Assembly (NCBI GenBank): GCA_037969115.1
Contig: JBBKWQ010000225.1
Coordinates: 1-20,927 of the forward strand
From: JBBKWQ01 sp037969115
Lineage (GTDB): Bacteria; Actinomycetota; Acidimicrobiia; Acidimicrobiales; Ilumatobacteraceae
Direction: 5' to 3'
DNA: 20,927 bases
Numbering within the stretch: the first letter of the stretch is position 1; the number at the start of each line of letters is the position of its first letter. A model generated the notes under the pieces. That model saw nothing but the letters and a program-made list of their open reading frames with translations, was not told the origin of the DNA and made no database searches. Shown piece by piece: positions 1 to 7,773 of this stretch. The translations under genes and the position numbers were made by a program.

Positions 1-1
1 C

Positions 2-43
2 GAGCCGGTCGCCGAGACCGTCCCCGCCACCGACGAAGCCTGA
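2..43 (+). CDS. 3' end of upstream gene, probably ribosomal protein S1 (partial)
   Basis: Only the last 13 codons and the TGA stop (41-43) are present; they read EPVAETVPATDEA. An acidic, alanine/proline-rich tail like this is common at the C-terminus of actinobacterial ribosomal protein S1. The rpsA-coaE gene order is conserved in actinobacteria such as Mycobacterium, which is the main reason for the identification. The stop lies 18 nt before coaE, so the two are probably co-transcribed. The product is inferred from context alone; nothing in 13 residues can prove it. Confidence 0.5.
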   Translation, partial: EPVAETVPATDEA

Positions 44-61
44 AACCGTCGGATCGTTCCG

Positions 62-733
62 ATGATCCTGGTCGGTCTGACCGGCGGCATCGGTTCGGGG
101 AAGTCGACGGTGTCCGCGCTTCTCGCAGGACATGGCGCCGTCATCGTCGACGCCGATCAGATAGCGCGTGATCTGCAGGCTCCGGGCAATCCGGTGCTCG
201 ACGACATGGCCGACAGATTCGGCTCCCATATCCTCCGTGACGACGGCTCGCTCGACCGGGGCGCCGTGGCTGCGATCGTGTTCGGTGAGTCGGGCGAGGC
301 AAAGGATGCGCTCGAGGCGCTGAACGGCATCGTGCACCCAGCGATGCAGGCCGAAATCGAACGCCAGATCACGGTCAACACCGAAACCGACCGGGTCGTC
401 GTGCTCGACTTCCCACTGCTCGGCGAGAACCCCCGAAAAGGTCTGGCGGCCACGATCGTCGTCGACGTCTCGCCGGAACTCGCAGTCGACCGTTTGGTCA
501 GGTTTCGCGGGATGGACGAGGTGGATGCCCGCAATCGCGTCGCCAGCCAGATCAGTCGTGAAGATCGCCTGAAGGCCGCAGATTTCGTGATCGACAACTC
601 GGCCGGTCTCGACACACTCCGCGACGGAGTCGCCGCGCTCTGGTCGGAAATCGTCCAGTTGCCGCACGTCGACGACGTGGCCGATCTCGCCACGCCTGAC
701 GCCGGGGCTGCCGATGCGTCGGCAACGCCGTAA
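62..733 (+). CDS. coaE: Dephospho-CoA kinase
   Basis: Catalyses the last step of coenzyme A synthesis, phosphorylating the 3'-hydroxyl of dephospho-CoA with ATP in the cytoplasm. The 223-residue protein opens with the family P-loop GGIGSGKST (residues 8-16), followed by the DAD motif (30-32), the HP pair (92-93), the lid segment around RFRGMDE (148-154) and the typical end QISREDRLKAADFVIDN (163-179). Length is normal for the family apart from an acidic, alanine-rich tail of about 20 residues after position 200, which looks disordered. The ATG at 62 starts exactly at the family N-terminus; there is no strong Shine-Dalgarno sequence, and translation may depend on the upstream gene that ends 18 nt earlier. 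It converges with the acetyltransferase gene at 771. Confidence 0.97.
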   Translation: MILVGLTGGIGSGKSTVSALLAGHGAVIVDADQIARDLQAPGNPVLDDMADRFGSHILRDDGSLDRGAVAAIVFGESGEAKDALEALNGIVHPAMQAEIERQITVNTETDRVVVLDFPLLGENPRKGLAATIVVDVSPELAVDRLVRFRGMDEVDARNRVASQISREDRLKAADFVIDNSAGLDTLRDGVAALWSEIVQLPHVDDVADLATPDAGAADASATP

Positions 734-770
734 TCGCGGCGACGGATGCTGACGAAGCGAATGGGCGACG

Positions 771-1823
771 TCAGTGCGCCGATCGCGCCACGATGTCGGA
801 CAGCTTGGCCTCGGCGACGACCTCGTCGCCGTCCATGTCACCCGTGGGACTGAAGCCGAGACGTCGATAGAACGGCTCGGGAGATCCCGGTTCCGGGTAG
901 TAGCTGACCTGGAGGACCGTCTCGCCGCGATCGAGGAGCCGGCGGGCCAGCAGTCCGACCGCTTGCCGGCCCACGCCTCGACGCTGGAATCGCCGGTCGA
1001 TGAGCAGGCGCCACAGGTACGTGCGGGGGTGATGTTCGGTTTGCTCGGCGACCATCATGAATCCGGCGAACTGTCCGTCGGCTCGTATTGCTCGCATCCA
1101 CGGAACGAGTGGTGCCCCGAGGTATTCCTCGGGGAACATCGCATCGCCGAACGAGTGGAGCACACTCGCGACGAAGCGGGTCTGCGACCGGGCGACGCTG
1201 AGCCGCGCCACTGCTCCAGCCGTCTCGGACGTGATCTCGACGAGTTCGACATCGGCAACCGGCTCGACCGACCCCAATCGCTCGGTTCGCCACTCGTCGG
1301 CGAGCATTGCGTATCGATCGTCGTCGAGCCATTCGCCGCGCACGAGCGCGGCGCCGATCGAACACCCTTCGTACCGAAAGCCGAGTCGTTCGAGCAGTCG
1401 TGCCGATGCATGGTTGCGAGGATCGATCGATGCTGCGATGCGGTGCACGCCGACATCATCGACGAGGTTGTCGAGCAGCGCCCGGGCCCCCTCGGATGCG
1501 TAGCCCTGTTGCTGGTGTTCGGGCGCGATGGTGAACCCGATCATCGCGAGATGCGATGCATGGTCGACCCAGGCCGCCAGGTCACCGACCAGCCCGGTAT
1601 CGGACTCGATACCGATCTGCAGCCACTCGCCGGGAGTGACACGGCCGAGTTTCTCGACACCCGCCACCAGCCGCTCGGCCTGATCGAGCAGGTAGGGGAG
1701 CGGCCAGTCCTGAAACCTGGCCACGTCGTCGATGTTGCGGTAGCGCATGAATTCCGCAATGTCGGCTCGACCGAGGGGGCGAAGTCGTAGACGCGTTGTC
1801 GTCAGCTCGAGCGGGCCACTCAT
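771..1823 (-). CDS. Tandem two-domain GNAT acetyltransferase
   Basis: A 350-residue protein made of two complete GNAT folds. The first (about 5-178) is RimJ/RimL-like: it begins LTTTRLRLRPL and has the acetyl-CoA-binding motif QQQGYASEGA (104-113) and the NHASARLLERLGF segment (137-149). The second (about 191-350) resembles the spermidine/PaiA/BltD-like branch: it has the motif RRGVGRQAVGLL (281-292) and ends with PFYRRLGF (317-324). I chose the ATG at 1823 because the recognisable domain starts right after it; the frame stays open further upstream, but that extension is low-complexity and overlaps the divergent gene at 1909. Both acetyl-CoA sites look intact. The substrate is unknown: a protein N-terminus or small amine for the first domain, and a polyamine-like amine for the second, are guesses from family resemblance. 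Confidence 0.88.
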   Translation of the reverse strand: MSGPLELTTTRLRLRPLGRADIAEFMRYRNIDDVARFQDWPLPYLLDQAERLVAGVEKLGRVTPGEWLQIGIESDTGLVGDLAAWVDHASHLAMIGFTIAPEHQQQGYASEGARALLDNLVDDVGVHRIAASIDPRNHASARLLERLGFRYEGCSIGAALVRGEWLDDDRYAMLADEWRTERLGSVEPVADVELVEITSETAGAVARLSVARSQTRFVASVLHSFGDAMFPEEYLGAPLVPWMRAIRADGQFAGFMMVAEQTEHHPRTYLWRLLIDRRFQRRGVGRQAVGLLARRLLDRGETVLQVSYYPEPGSPEPFYRRLGFSPTGDMDGDEVVAEAKLSDIVARSAH

Positions 1824-1908
1824 GTGCCCATTCAACTCGTCCCTGATGTCCGGCGCGTCACAGATATCGGAATTCGTGCTCGGTCGCACGTCCTGGCAGG
1901 CTGCGTAG

Positions 1909-2556
1909 GTGTCGCCAGTCGCCCTCGTCCTTCTGATACTCGCCGTCGTCGTCGTCGGCGTCGACTGGTGGGCGGTCGGCACGGAACGACGAAGTGTGGA
2001 AGTTGTCGCCAAGCCACTCACCATGGCGTTGCTCGTTGCGCTCGCAGCACTGGCGGGTCATGCCGAGCCGACGGTTCGTTGGTTGGTCGTACTCGGTGCG
2101 CTGTTCGGGCTGCTCGGCGACACAGCGTTGCTCGGGGAAGGCACATCGTGGTTTCTGCGCGGCCTCGCTGCGTTCGCTGTCGGTCACATCTTGTACACGG
2201 CTGCTGCGATCGTGGTGGGCGTCGGAGCGATCGCGTGGATCGGTGTGGCCGTCACGGTCGTGTTGTTCGGATACCGATTCGCGTCGCGAACAGTGCCTGG
2301 GGCGCGTCGCCAGGGCGGCGTGGTGATGATGTCCGCTGTCATCTTCTACGCCGCGGTGATCGGAGCGATGGTCATCGCTTCGATCGGCACGGGTCTGTGG
2401 CTCGCCGCGATCGGCGCCGTGTTGTTCGCCGTCAGCGACTGGGTGCTCGGACACCGCCAGTTCGTCGACCCGACGAGCTTCGACCGGCTGGCCGTGATGG
2501 TGCCCTACCACACGGGGCAGGCATTGCTGATCCTCGGTCTCGTGCTCACGGGGTAG
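1909..2556 (+). CDS. YhhN/TMEM86 family membrane protein (lysoplasmalogenase-like)
   Basis: A 215-residue protein composed almost entirely of about eight hydrophobic segments. It carries the spaced polar residues typical of the YhhN family: KP (35-36), GD (70-71), GHxxY (92-96), FAVSDW (173-178) and YHxxQ (200-204). Characterised relatives (human TMEM86B, a Legionella YhhN protein) are lysoplasmalogenases that hydrolyse the vinyl-ether bond of lysoplasmalogens; whether that holds here is inferred. The start is GTG at 1909, with GGCAGG (1895-1900) eight bases upstream as a plausible ribosome-binding site. It diverges from the acetyltransferase across 85 bp and converges with the gene ending at 2582. 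Confidence 0.87.
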   Translation: MSPVALVLLILAVVVVGVDWWAVGTERRSVEVVAKPLTMALLVALAALAGHAEPTVRWLVVLGALFGLLGDTALLGEGTSWFLRGLAAFAVGHILYTAAAIVVGVGAIAWIGVAVTVVLFGYRFASRTVPGARRQGGVVMMSAVIFYAAVIGAMVIASIGTGLWLAAIGAVLFAVSDWVLGHRQFVDPTSFDRLAVMVPYHTGQALLILGLVLTG

Positions 2557-2581
2557 CGCTCGGCGACCGCTCCGACTCGGG

Positions 2582-3358
2582 TCAACAGCTCAGCGCGCTG
2601 CGTATGGACTCGGTCGCGATGCTCAGGGCGCTGCCGACGTCGTCCGTGATGTTCTCGTCGAGTTCACCGGTCCACTCGTCCATGAAGATCTTCTTCACTT
2701 CGACGGCGATCGAGCAGCCTTGTTCAGGGTAGTTCTCGTTGATCCAGCGGGTCATCCGGCCGCCCTTGAACTTGACGTTTTCGCGAACGTCGAGGTGCCC
2801 GTGATCGAATGGATGTGTTCGCATCGCGTCCGCGAAGACATCGACGAGATGTCGCCCTGCGGGGGGCACCGACTCGGTTCCGAGGTTGATCTCAGGGTTC
2901 GCGTCGGGATCGTCGACCGCCCGATCTCGCCCGAGTCGCCGATGGTTGTACGAATGCAGATCGAGCACGACGAAGTATCCGTGTGCAGCCACCAGTTCGT
3001 CACACAACTCGCCCAGCGCGGCGAAGAAGCCGTCGTAGAGTTCCAGCGAGCCCTCGACGAAGTCGTCGGGCGGTGCAGACTTCCAGACGTTGAGCCCCCA
3101 GGCGTCAGCGGGCTCGCGGTACACGGACTTCTCGCGTGGTCGGTTGAGGTCGACTTCGAAGCGTGACTGCGAAACGACGATGTTGTTTCGAGCTGCACCG
3201 ACCCACCGGTCGGTGAACGGGTCCTCTTCTCGCAGCCGCTCGTCGTCGGCCAACGCGATGAGTGCCTGTGCTTCCCCACGGAGTTCGTGACCGGCATGAA
3301 TGGCCGTTGCGAGGATCGGATCGTCGCCACGCACGATCTCCCACGCCGTGGCGGTCAT
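2582..3358 (-). CDS. N-formylglutamate amidohydrolase family protein
   Basis: A 258-residue cytoplasmic hydrolase of the N-formylglutamate amidohydrolase (NFGAH) fold, a zinc-dependent family related to carboxypeptidase-like amidohydrolases. Visible motifs are HAGHE (21-25), VDLNR (69-73), the metal-site segment LDLHS (132-136), the ENVKFKGGRMTRWIN stretch (193-207) and the late AVEVKK (218-223) with a probable catalytic glutamate. In histidine degradation the family releases formate from N-formylglutamate, but no hut genes are present here, so another N-acyl-glutamate or peptide substrate is likely. Its ATG (3358) overlaps the stop of the upstream ATP-grasp gene in the sequence ATGA, so the two should be translationally coupled and made in a fixed ratio. 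The same frame is open further upstream, but only as a shadow of the ATP-grasp gene. Confidence 0.88.
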   Translation of the reverse strand: MTATAWEIVRGDDPILATAIHAGHELRGEAQALIALADDERLREEDPFTDRWVGAARNNIVVSQSRFEVDLNRPREKSVYREPADAWGLNVWKSAPPDDFVEGSLELYDGFFAALGELCDELVAAHGYFVVLDLHSYNHRRLGRDRAVDDPDANPEINLGTESVPPAGRHLVDVFADAMRTHPFDHGHLDVRENVKFKGGRMTRWINENYPEQGCSIAVEVKKIFMDEWTGELDENITDDVGSALSIATESIRSALSC

Positions 3359-4398
3359 AACGTGTTCATCTCGTTGTTGTTGAAGTTGCGCCGGTAGAAG
3401 CCCATGTAGTCGACCTTCCGCTCCAGGCTGTTGATCACCGCTTCGCTGAAGTTCACGCCTTCGAGCTTCTGGGCCGAGCCCAGCCCGCCGGGGCTGAACA
3501 CGTTGATCTCCATCAGCTTGTCGCCGACGATGTCGATCCCGACGAGGAACATGCCGTCCTGCACCAGCTTCGGTCGTACGATCTCGGCGAGCCGGAAGGC
3601 ATCGTCGTCCAGGTTGGCTTTCGCCAGCGAACCACCGGCATGCAGGTTCGAGCGCATGTCGCCGCCTCGGCGAAGCCGCCTGAATGCCGCGTAGCGACCC
3701 TTGTGCCGCAGCGGCTCGCCGTTCATGAGGAACAACCTCGTGTCGCCGGACTCGGCTTTCTCGAGGTACTGCTGCACGATGACGTAGCCGTCGCGGGCGA
3801 CGGCATCGATCATCTGGTTGAGGTTGGCCGTGTCGTCCGCCCGCACGAGGAAGACACCTTCGCCGCCGGAGCCCTGAAGCGGCTTGATGACGGCCCGGCC
3901 CTCGGACATGACGAAGTCCTTGATGTGCTGGCGGTCGCGTGTGATCAGCGTCGTGGGGCGGACTTCCTCGGGGAAGAGCTGGAAGTACATCTTGTTCTCC
4001 GCCTTGGCGAGCCCGTTCGGATCGTTGAGCACGATGACGCCGTGGCGCATCGCCACCCGTCCGAAGTCGATGGCGGCGGACTTGGCCCACTCGCGTTTGC
4101 CCTTCTCGTCCGACGGAACGTTGCGCAGGAACAGCACATCCATCTCGTCGACGGTCACGCGTTCGGATACGGCGGCCTTCCCCTGAAGGTCACGGAGATA
4201 GCCGATGCCGTCCTTGTAGCGTTTCTTCGGCACGCTCCGAGCTCGTGCTCTGACCAGCTCGTCGGGATCGTAGGCGAGATCTCCGACACTGATCGTCCAG
4301 GCTTCGTGGCCGCGGTTGGTGGCGGCCACCCCGAGTCGTGTCGTGGTGAATCCAGCCTCCTCGGTCATCACGTCGTTGACGACGAAGCCGATTCTCAT
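3355..4398 (-). CDS. ATP-grasp ligase, glutathione-synthetase (GshB)-like
   Basis: A 347-residue ATP-grasp enzyme that should join a carboxylate to an amine through an acyl-phosphate. The nucleotide-binding strand and glycine loop read IKPLQGSGGEGVF (171-183). Further GshB-like landmarks are GDTRLFLMNGEPL (218-230), RSNLHAGGS (249-257) and the metal site GIDIVGDKLMEINVFSPGG (287-305), with D289, E297 and N299 as the probable magnesium ligands. These track E. coli glutathione synthetase closely in spacing, although the N-terminal third is more divergent. The gene is first in a two-gene unit with the NFGAH-like gene (ATGA overlap) and is divergent from the DUF1704 gene across 228 bp. Actinobacteria usually make mycothiol rather than glutathione, so a product other than glutathione is plausible. 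Confidence 0.9.
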   Translation of the reverse strand: MRIGFVVNDVMTEEAGFTTTRLGVAATNRGHEAWTISVGDLAYDPDELVRARARSVPKKRYKDGIGYLRDLQGKAAVSERVTVDEMDVLFLRNVPSDEKGKREWAKSAAIDFGRVAMRHGVIVLNDPNGLAKAENKMYFQLFPEEVRPTTLITRDRQHIKDFVMSEGRAVIKPLQGSGGEGVFLVRADDTANLNQMIDAVARDGYVIVQQYLEKAESGDTRLFLMNGEPLRHKGRYAAFRRLRRGGDMRSNLHAGGSLAKANLDDDAFRLAEIVRPKLVQDGMFLVGIDIVGDKLMEINVFSPGGLGSAQKLEGVNFSEAVINSLERKVDYMGFYRRNFNNNEMNTL

Positions 4399-4626
4399 CT
4401 GATGTCCCGTGCTTTCTTGCCGAGTCTCTACGTCGGCGGCGCTTCCCGGCTACTCCGGGGGAGAGCGACCGTAACACAAAGTCGGTTGGCTCATCCCAGG
4501 CCGTACCGCCCTGGAGCCGCGGCGCGAGGCCGCGCGTGAGCGCTTGTGGACGGGTTGATCGGCGCCTTCGGTGGGGCGGAACAGTAGGATCCGCGCTTCA
4601 CCGTTTCGAGGAGCCACGTCGAGAAT
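4399..4626. promoter_or_regulatory. Divergent intergenic region between ATP-grasp and DUF1704 genes
   Basis: These 228 bp separate two divergent transcription units and should hold both promoters. On the plus strand TAGGAT (4585-4590) fits a TANNNT -10 box, giving a leader of about 30 nt with GAGGAG (4608-4613) as a possible, somewhat distant ribosome-binding site for the ATG at 4627; no -35 element is evident at normal spacing. On the minus strand TACGGT (4473 to 4468) is a candidate -10 for the ATP-grasp gene. Between them CGCGGC (4518-4523) and GCCGCG (4529-4534) form a six-pair, all-GC hairpin with a five-base loop. No coding sequence is recognisable. All the assignments are pattern matches only. 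Confidence 0.35.
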
Positions 4627-6528
4627 ATGACTGTACAGCGGGAGCCAGCGCTCAACGAGGCGATGCTCGACACGATCTCGCGCCGGATCGAGCAGGGCCT
4701 CCAGGTCAGACGGAAGCTTCCACCCGACGGCCGCGTTCACATCGATCGGCAACTGCCTTTTCTCGTGGTGTACCGGCCACCGGAGAACGAAGGCGACGAC
4801 GCAGTTCGATCGCTCGTCGCCAGCCAGGCCTCTTATGTGATCGCCCCGTCCGACCCCGCTGCACGTCCGTTCACGCATGATCTGGTCGAGAGGATCGCGT
4901 CGCTGCAATCCCAGACGTTCGGTGGGTTCCTACTGGTCGAGATCTGGGTGAAGGCCGATTCCGGCGGCGTGACCACGGTCGCCGACGACGTCACACCCGA
5001 CTTCGAACTGACGATCTCTCGTCAGTTGCGGGACACCCCGGCACTCGAGGCGCTCGTCGTTGGTCTCGGACGGGTGAGGATTCTGGGTCATCGAGCGAAT
5101 GCGATCGTCCGCGAATCCGTGAAGATCGGTCCGAACAGACAACGCCCGCTGATCACGCCTCGGGTTGCCAAGGCGACCAACACGCATGTGATCGGCGTCG
5201 CAGCGTATCCAGCCTGGGTGTCAGCGGAATCGGGCGAGTCCTACCCGTTGGTACGGCGAGCAATGGTCCGGCAGGTCTCGCGATCCCTCGCGCAAGCGGC
5301 GTTCGTGTTCGCTCGCGAGGAAACGTCGTCGAGGCCGCTCCACTACCACTCGTTGGGTCGCCGTGCGGTGGTACGGGCTGTTCGCAAGGTCGACCACGAA
5401 CTCGCCGCCGTCGCGGAGTCGTTCGATCTCCTGCTTGTGGTCACGCCGGTGAACGCTGACGCCGCCTATCGAAAGTTCCGTCGGTCTCGCGGTGCGAAGC
5501 CACCGAGATTCCAATACCGGCCCAACACGGTCGACCCGTCGCTGCTGAAGCGGCGCCTGTTCGACATCAAGATCGAGCAGATCGAGGACCCGACCCTCGA
5601 GTCGCTCTTCCGCGAGAAGCAGAGTGAGCTCGAGCTGAAGTTGTCGCTGATCGCCGATCGTCTCACCGACCGGTTCCTTCCCACGAGTGTGGCGTTGTAC
5701 GGCAAGGTCGATGACGACGCCGTCGCCCTGGCTCGCGCTGTGCTCGACAACCTCGACGGTCGCGATCCGCAACGAAAAACACGCCGGATCAGCGGAGAGC
5801 AGTTTGCCGCTGTGGCCGAGATCGAGCTCGCGGCGTACCGGGAGGTCGATCCGTCGATCACCCCCAGGATCGAGATCCGCGACGACGTGTCGTCGCTGAT
5901 GGTCTCTGCAGGCAATCTGTTGGTCGGTCGAGGCATGGCGATCCCTGCGGACCGGGTGGAAGCGCTCTTGCAACACGAGATCGGTACACACGTCGTGACG
6001 TATTGGAACGGTCGAGCACAGCCGTTGCGGCTCCTCGCGTCAGGGCTCGCTCGCCACGATGAACTCCAGGAGGGGTTGGGCGTGTTCGCCGAGTATCTCG
6101 TGGGTGGGCTCACGGTGGGTCGGCTGCGGACGCTCGCGGCACGAGTCCTCGCGGCTCGAGCTGTTTCCGACGGTGCAGCGTTCATCGACACCTACCGTTT
6201 GTTGACCGCCGAAATCGGGATGAGCGAGCGCAACTCCTTCATGATCGCGATGCGCGTCCATCGCGGTGGGGGCTTGGTGAAGGACGCCGTCTACTTGCGA
6301 GGTCTTCAGGGCGTCGTCGACTACGTCCGCGAAGGTGGACGGCTCGACACACTGCTCGTCGGCAAGATCGCGCCGGTGCACACTGCCGTGATCGAAGAGC
6401 TGCAACGGCGCGAGGTGCTGGGTGCTCCACCGCTTCGACCCAACTTCCTCAACCGGCCCGACACCCACTATCAGATCGAGCGAGTGCGTGGGGGCGCCGA
6501 CCTGCAGTCACTGGTCGACCCTTCCTGA
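4627..6528 (+). CDS. DUF1704 (QEGLA-motif) zinc metallopeptidase, MATCAP-like
   Basis: A 633-residue protein of the DUF1704 family, named in bacteria after its QEGLA motif. The predicted zinc site is HEIGTH (450-455), an HExxxH arrangement, with a third ligand expected at E482 in QEGLG (481-485; the usual last alanine is glycine here). A third family signature, RVHRGGGLVKDAVYLRGL (543-560), follows and may contact substrate. Eukaryotic members (MATCAP/TMCP) are carboxypeptidases that remove the C-terminal tyrosine of alpha-tubulin; bacterial members have been annotated as modulators of flavohaemoglobin expression. A carboxypeptidase role is therefore inferred. About 380 residues precede the catalytic domain. 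The ATG at 4627 is the first in-frame start; M13 (4663) is an alternative. No signal peptide is seen, so it should be cytoplasmic. It sits between two ligase-hydrolase pairs, which suggests a shared peptide substrate. Confidence 0.9.
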   Translation: MTVQREPALNEAMLDTISRRIEQGLQVRRKLPPDGRVHIDRQLPFLVVYRPPENEGDDAVRSLVASQASYVIAPSDPAARPFTHDLVERIASLQSQTFGGFLLVEIWVKADSGGVTTVADDVTPDFELTISRQLRDTPALEALVVGLGRVRILGHRANAIVRESVKIGPNRQRPLITPRVAKATNTHVIGVAAYPAWVSAESGESYPLVRRAMVRQVSRSLAQAAFVFAREETSSRPLHYHSLGRRAVVRAVRKVDHELAAVAESFDLLLVVTPVNADAAYRKFRRSRGAKPPRFQYRPNTVDPSLLKRRLFDIKIEQIEDPTLESLFREKQSELELKLSLIADRLTDRFLPTSVALYGKVDDDAVALARAVLDNLDGRDPQRKTRRISGEQFAAVAEIELAAYREVDPSITPRIEIRDDVSSLMVSAGNLLVGRGMAIPADRVEALLQHEIGTHVVTYWNGRAQPLRLLASGLARHDELQEGLGVFAEYLVGGLTVGRLRTLAARVLAARAVSDGAAFIDTYRLLTAEIGMSERNSFMIAMRVHRGGGLVKDAVYLRGLQGVVDYVREGGRLDTLLVGKIAPVHTAVIEELQRREVLGAPPLRPNFLNRPDTHYQIERVRGGADLQSLVDPS

Positions 6529-6546
6529 AGCTCGTCGGATACCCGC

Positions 6547-7773
6547 TCAACCCTGGTCGGCGAAGAACTCGCGCGCCACCGCAACCATCAAGCGAACACC
6601 GATCGCGATGGAGCGTTCGTCGACATCGAAGTGGCCGGCATGAAGGTCGAGATGCGGACCGGCGCCCGACGTGTCGTGGACTCCGACGCGGACGTACGAA
6701 CCGGGCACCTCGCGGGTGAACCAGGCAAAGTCGTCACCGCCCCAACTCTGGGCGACATGCACCACGGCTTCGGCACCGAACTCCTTCTTGGCGGCCTGCT
6801 CGACCACACTGGTCACCTGGGCGTCGTTCACCACGGGTGGAACGCCGTGTGTGTACTCGACCTCGTAGCCGGCACCGACGTCGGCGAGCATCTCGCCGAT
6901 GGTACGCTCGACGAGCGTCGGGAGTTGTTCCCAGACGGCGAGTGTCGGGGTACGCACCGAGGCTCGAAGCTCGCAATGCGACGGGATCACATTGGCGGCG
7001 TCACCCGAATGGATCGCGCCGAACACGATCTTCACCTCGTCACCTTCGTCGAGCGCAGCACTGACGCGCTGCGGGAGTTCGGTGATGACGCGTGACGCGA
7101 CCGCGAGGAGGTTGACGGTCAACTCGGGTCGGGCTGTGTGGCCGCCGGGACCCGTGAGGGTGATCTCGACCATGTCGGCGGCCGATGAGATCGCACCCGA
7201 CTTGACGCCGATCACACCTGCGTCGAGTTTCGGCTCGCAGTGGATGCCGACGATCGCGTCGACACCGTCGAGACCACCATCGGCGATCACGTCGAGGGCT
7301 CCACCGGGGACCCGTTCCTCAGCGGGCTGGAAGACGAACCGCAGCGGCCCGGGCAACTGGTCGCGATGGTGCGCGAAGTACAACGCGGTGCCGAGCACCA
7401 CAGCGGTGTGCACGTCGTGCCCGCATGCATGGGCGACGCCCGCGACCTGGCTGCGATACGGAACGTTCTTCTCGTCGTGCATCGCCAAGGCGTCGAGGTC
7501 GGCGCGCAGGGCCAGCCGAGGCGCATCGACTCCGGCCGGGCCGAGGTCGCACGTCACACCCGTGCCGATCGCGAACGTTCGAGGCTGCAATCCCGCAAGA
7601 GCCAGTCGTTCGCTGACGAGTTCGGTCGTTGCGTGTTCGGCGCCGCTCAGCTCAGGATGAGCGTGGATGTTGCGCCGGATCGCGATCAGGCCTTCGCCGT
7701 GTTCGCCGAGCCATGCGTCGAGCGTCTCGTCCGACGATCGCGTGGCCGACACCGGTCGACTGACCGATGTCAT
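6547..7773 (-). CDS. M20 family metallo-amidohydrolase (aminoacylase/IAA-amino-acid hydrolase-like)
   Basis: A 408-residue M20D-type peptidase that hydrolyses N-acyl or N-amide bonds of amino acids. The di-metal site is intact: RADLDALAM (90-98), HACGHDVH (115-122, with the metal-bridging cysteine C117), QPAEE (149-153), H178 in GIHCEP, H212 in GGHTARP and the late HAGHFDVDE (378-386). No signal peptide is seen, which implies an intracellular enzyme. Its ATG (7773) overlaps the TGA of the upstream ligase gene in ATGA, so expression is coupled to that ligase. The frame is open further upstream, but only antisense-like filler within the ligase gene. Its stop lies 18 bp from the stop of the convergent DUF1704 gene. 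The natural substrate is unknown; context suggests the amide product of the neighbouring ligase or a derivative of it. Confidence 0.93.
   Translation of the reverse strand: MTSVSRPVSATRSSDETLDAWLGEHGEGLIAIRRNIHAHPELSGAEHATTELVSERLALAGLQPRTFAIGTGVTCDLGPAGVDAPRLALRADLDALAMHDEKNVPYRSQVAGVAHACGHDVHTAVVLGTALYFAHHRDQLPGPLRFVFQPAEERVPGGALDVIADGGLDGVDAIVGIHCEPKLDAGVIGVKSGAISSAADMVEITLTGPGGHTARPELTVNLLAVASRVITELPQRVSAALDEGDEVKIVFGAIHSGDAANVIPSHCELRASVRTPTLAVWEQLPTLVERTIGEMLADVGAGYEVEYTHGVPPVVNDAQVTSVVEQAAKKEFGAEAVVHVAQSWGGDDFAWFTREVPGSYVRVGVHDTSGAGPHLDLHAGHFDVDERSIAIGVRLMVAVAREFFADQG

Noticed and set aside
1933..1965. GTC/GTCG-rich simple repeat near the start of the YhhN gene
   Set aside because: It is explained by a valine-rich transmembrane helix encoded with GC-ending codons.
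2557..2581. Possible terminator hairpin between the convergent YhhN and NFGAH-like genes
   Set aside because: Only a four-pair stem (AGCG/CGCT) can be drawn and there is no T-run.
3359..4090. Upstream extension of the NFGAH-like reading frame
   Set aside because: The extra 244 codons lie wholly inside the ATP-grasp gene and look like arginine-rich shadow sequence; the ATGA junction gives a natural start at 3358.
5221..5991. A long open frame of 256 codons on the minus strand inside the DUF1704 gene
   Set aside because: It is antisense to a well-supported gene, is rich in arginine, aspartate and histidine as expected from a GC-rich reverse frame, and matches no family.
7570..7583. CGAACGTTCG resembling a second LexA site
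   Set aside because: The half sites are contiguous instead of separated by four bases, and the sequence lies within the M20 coding region.
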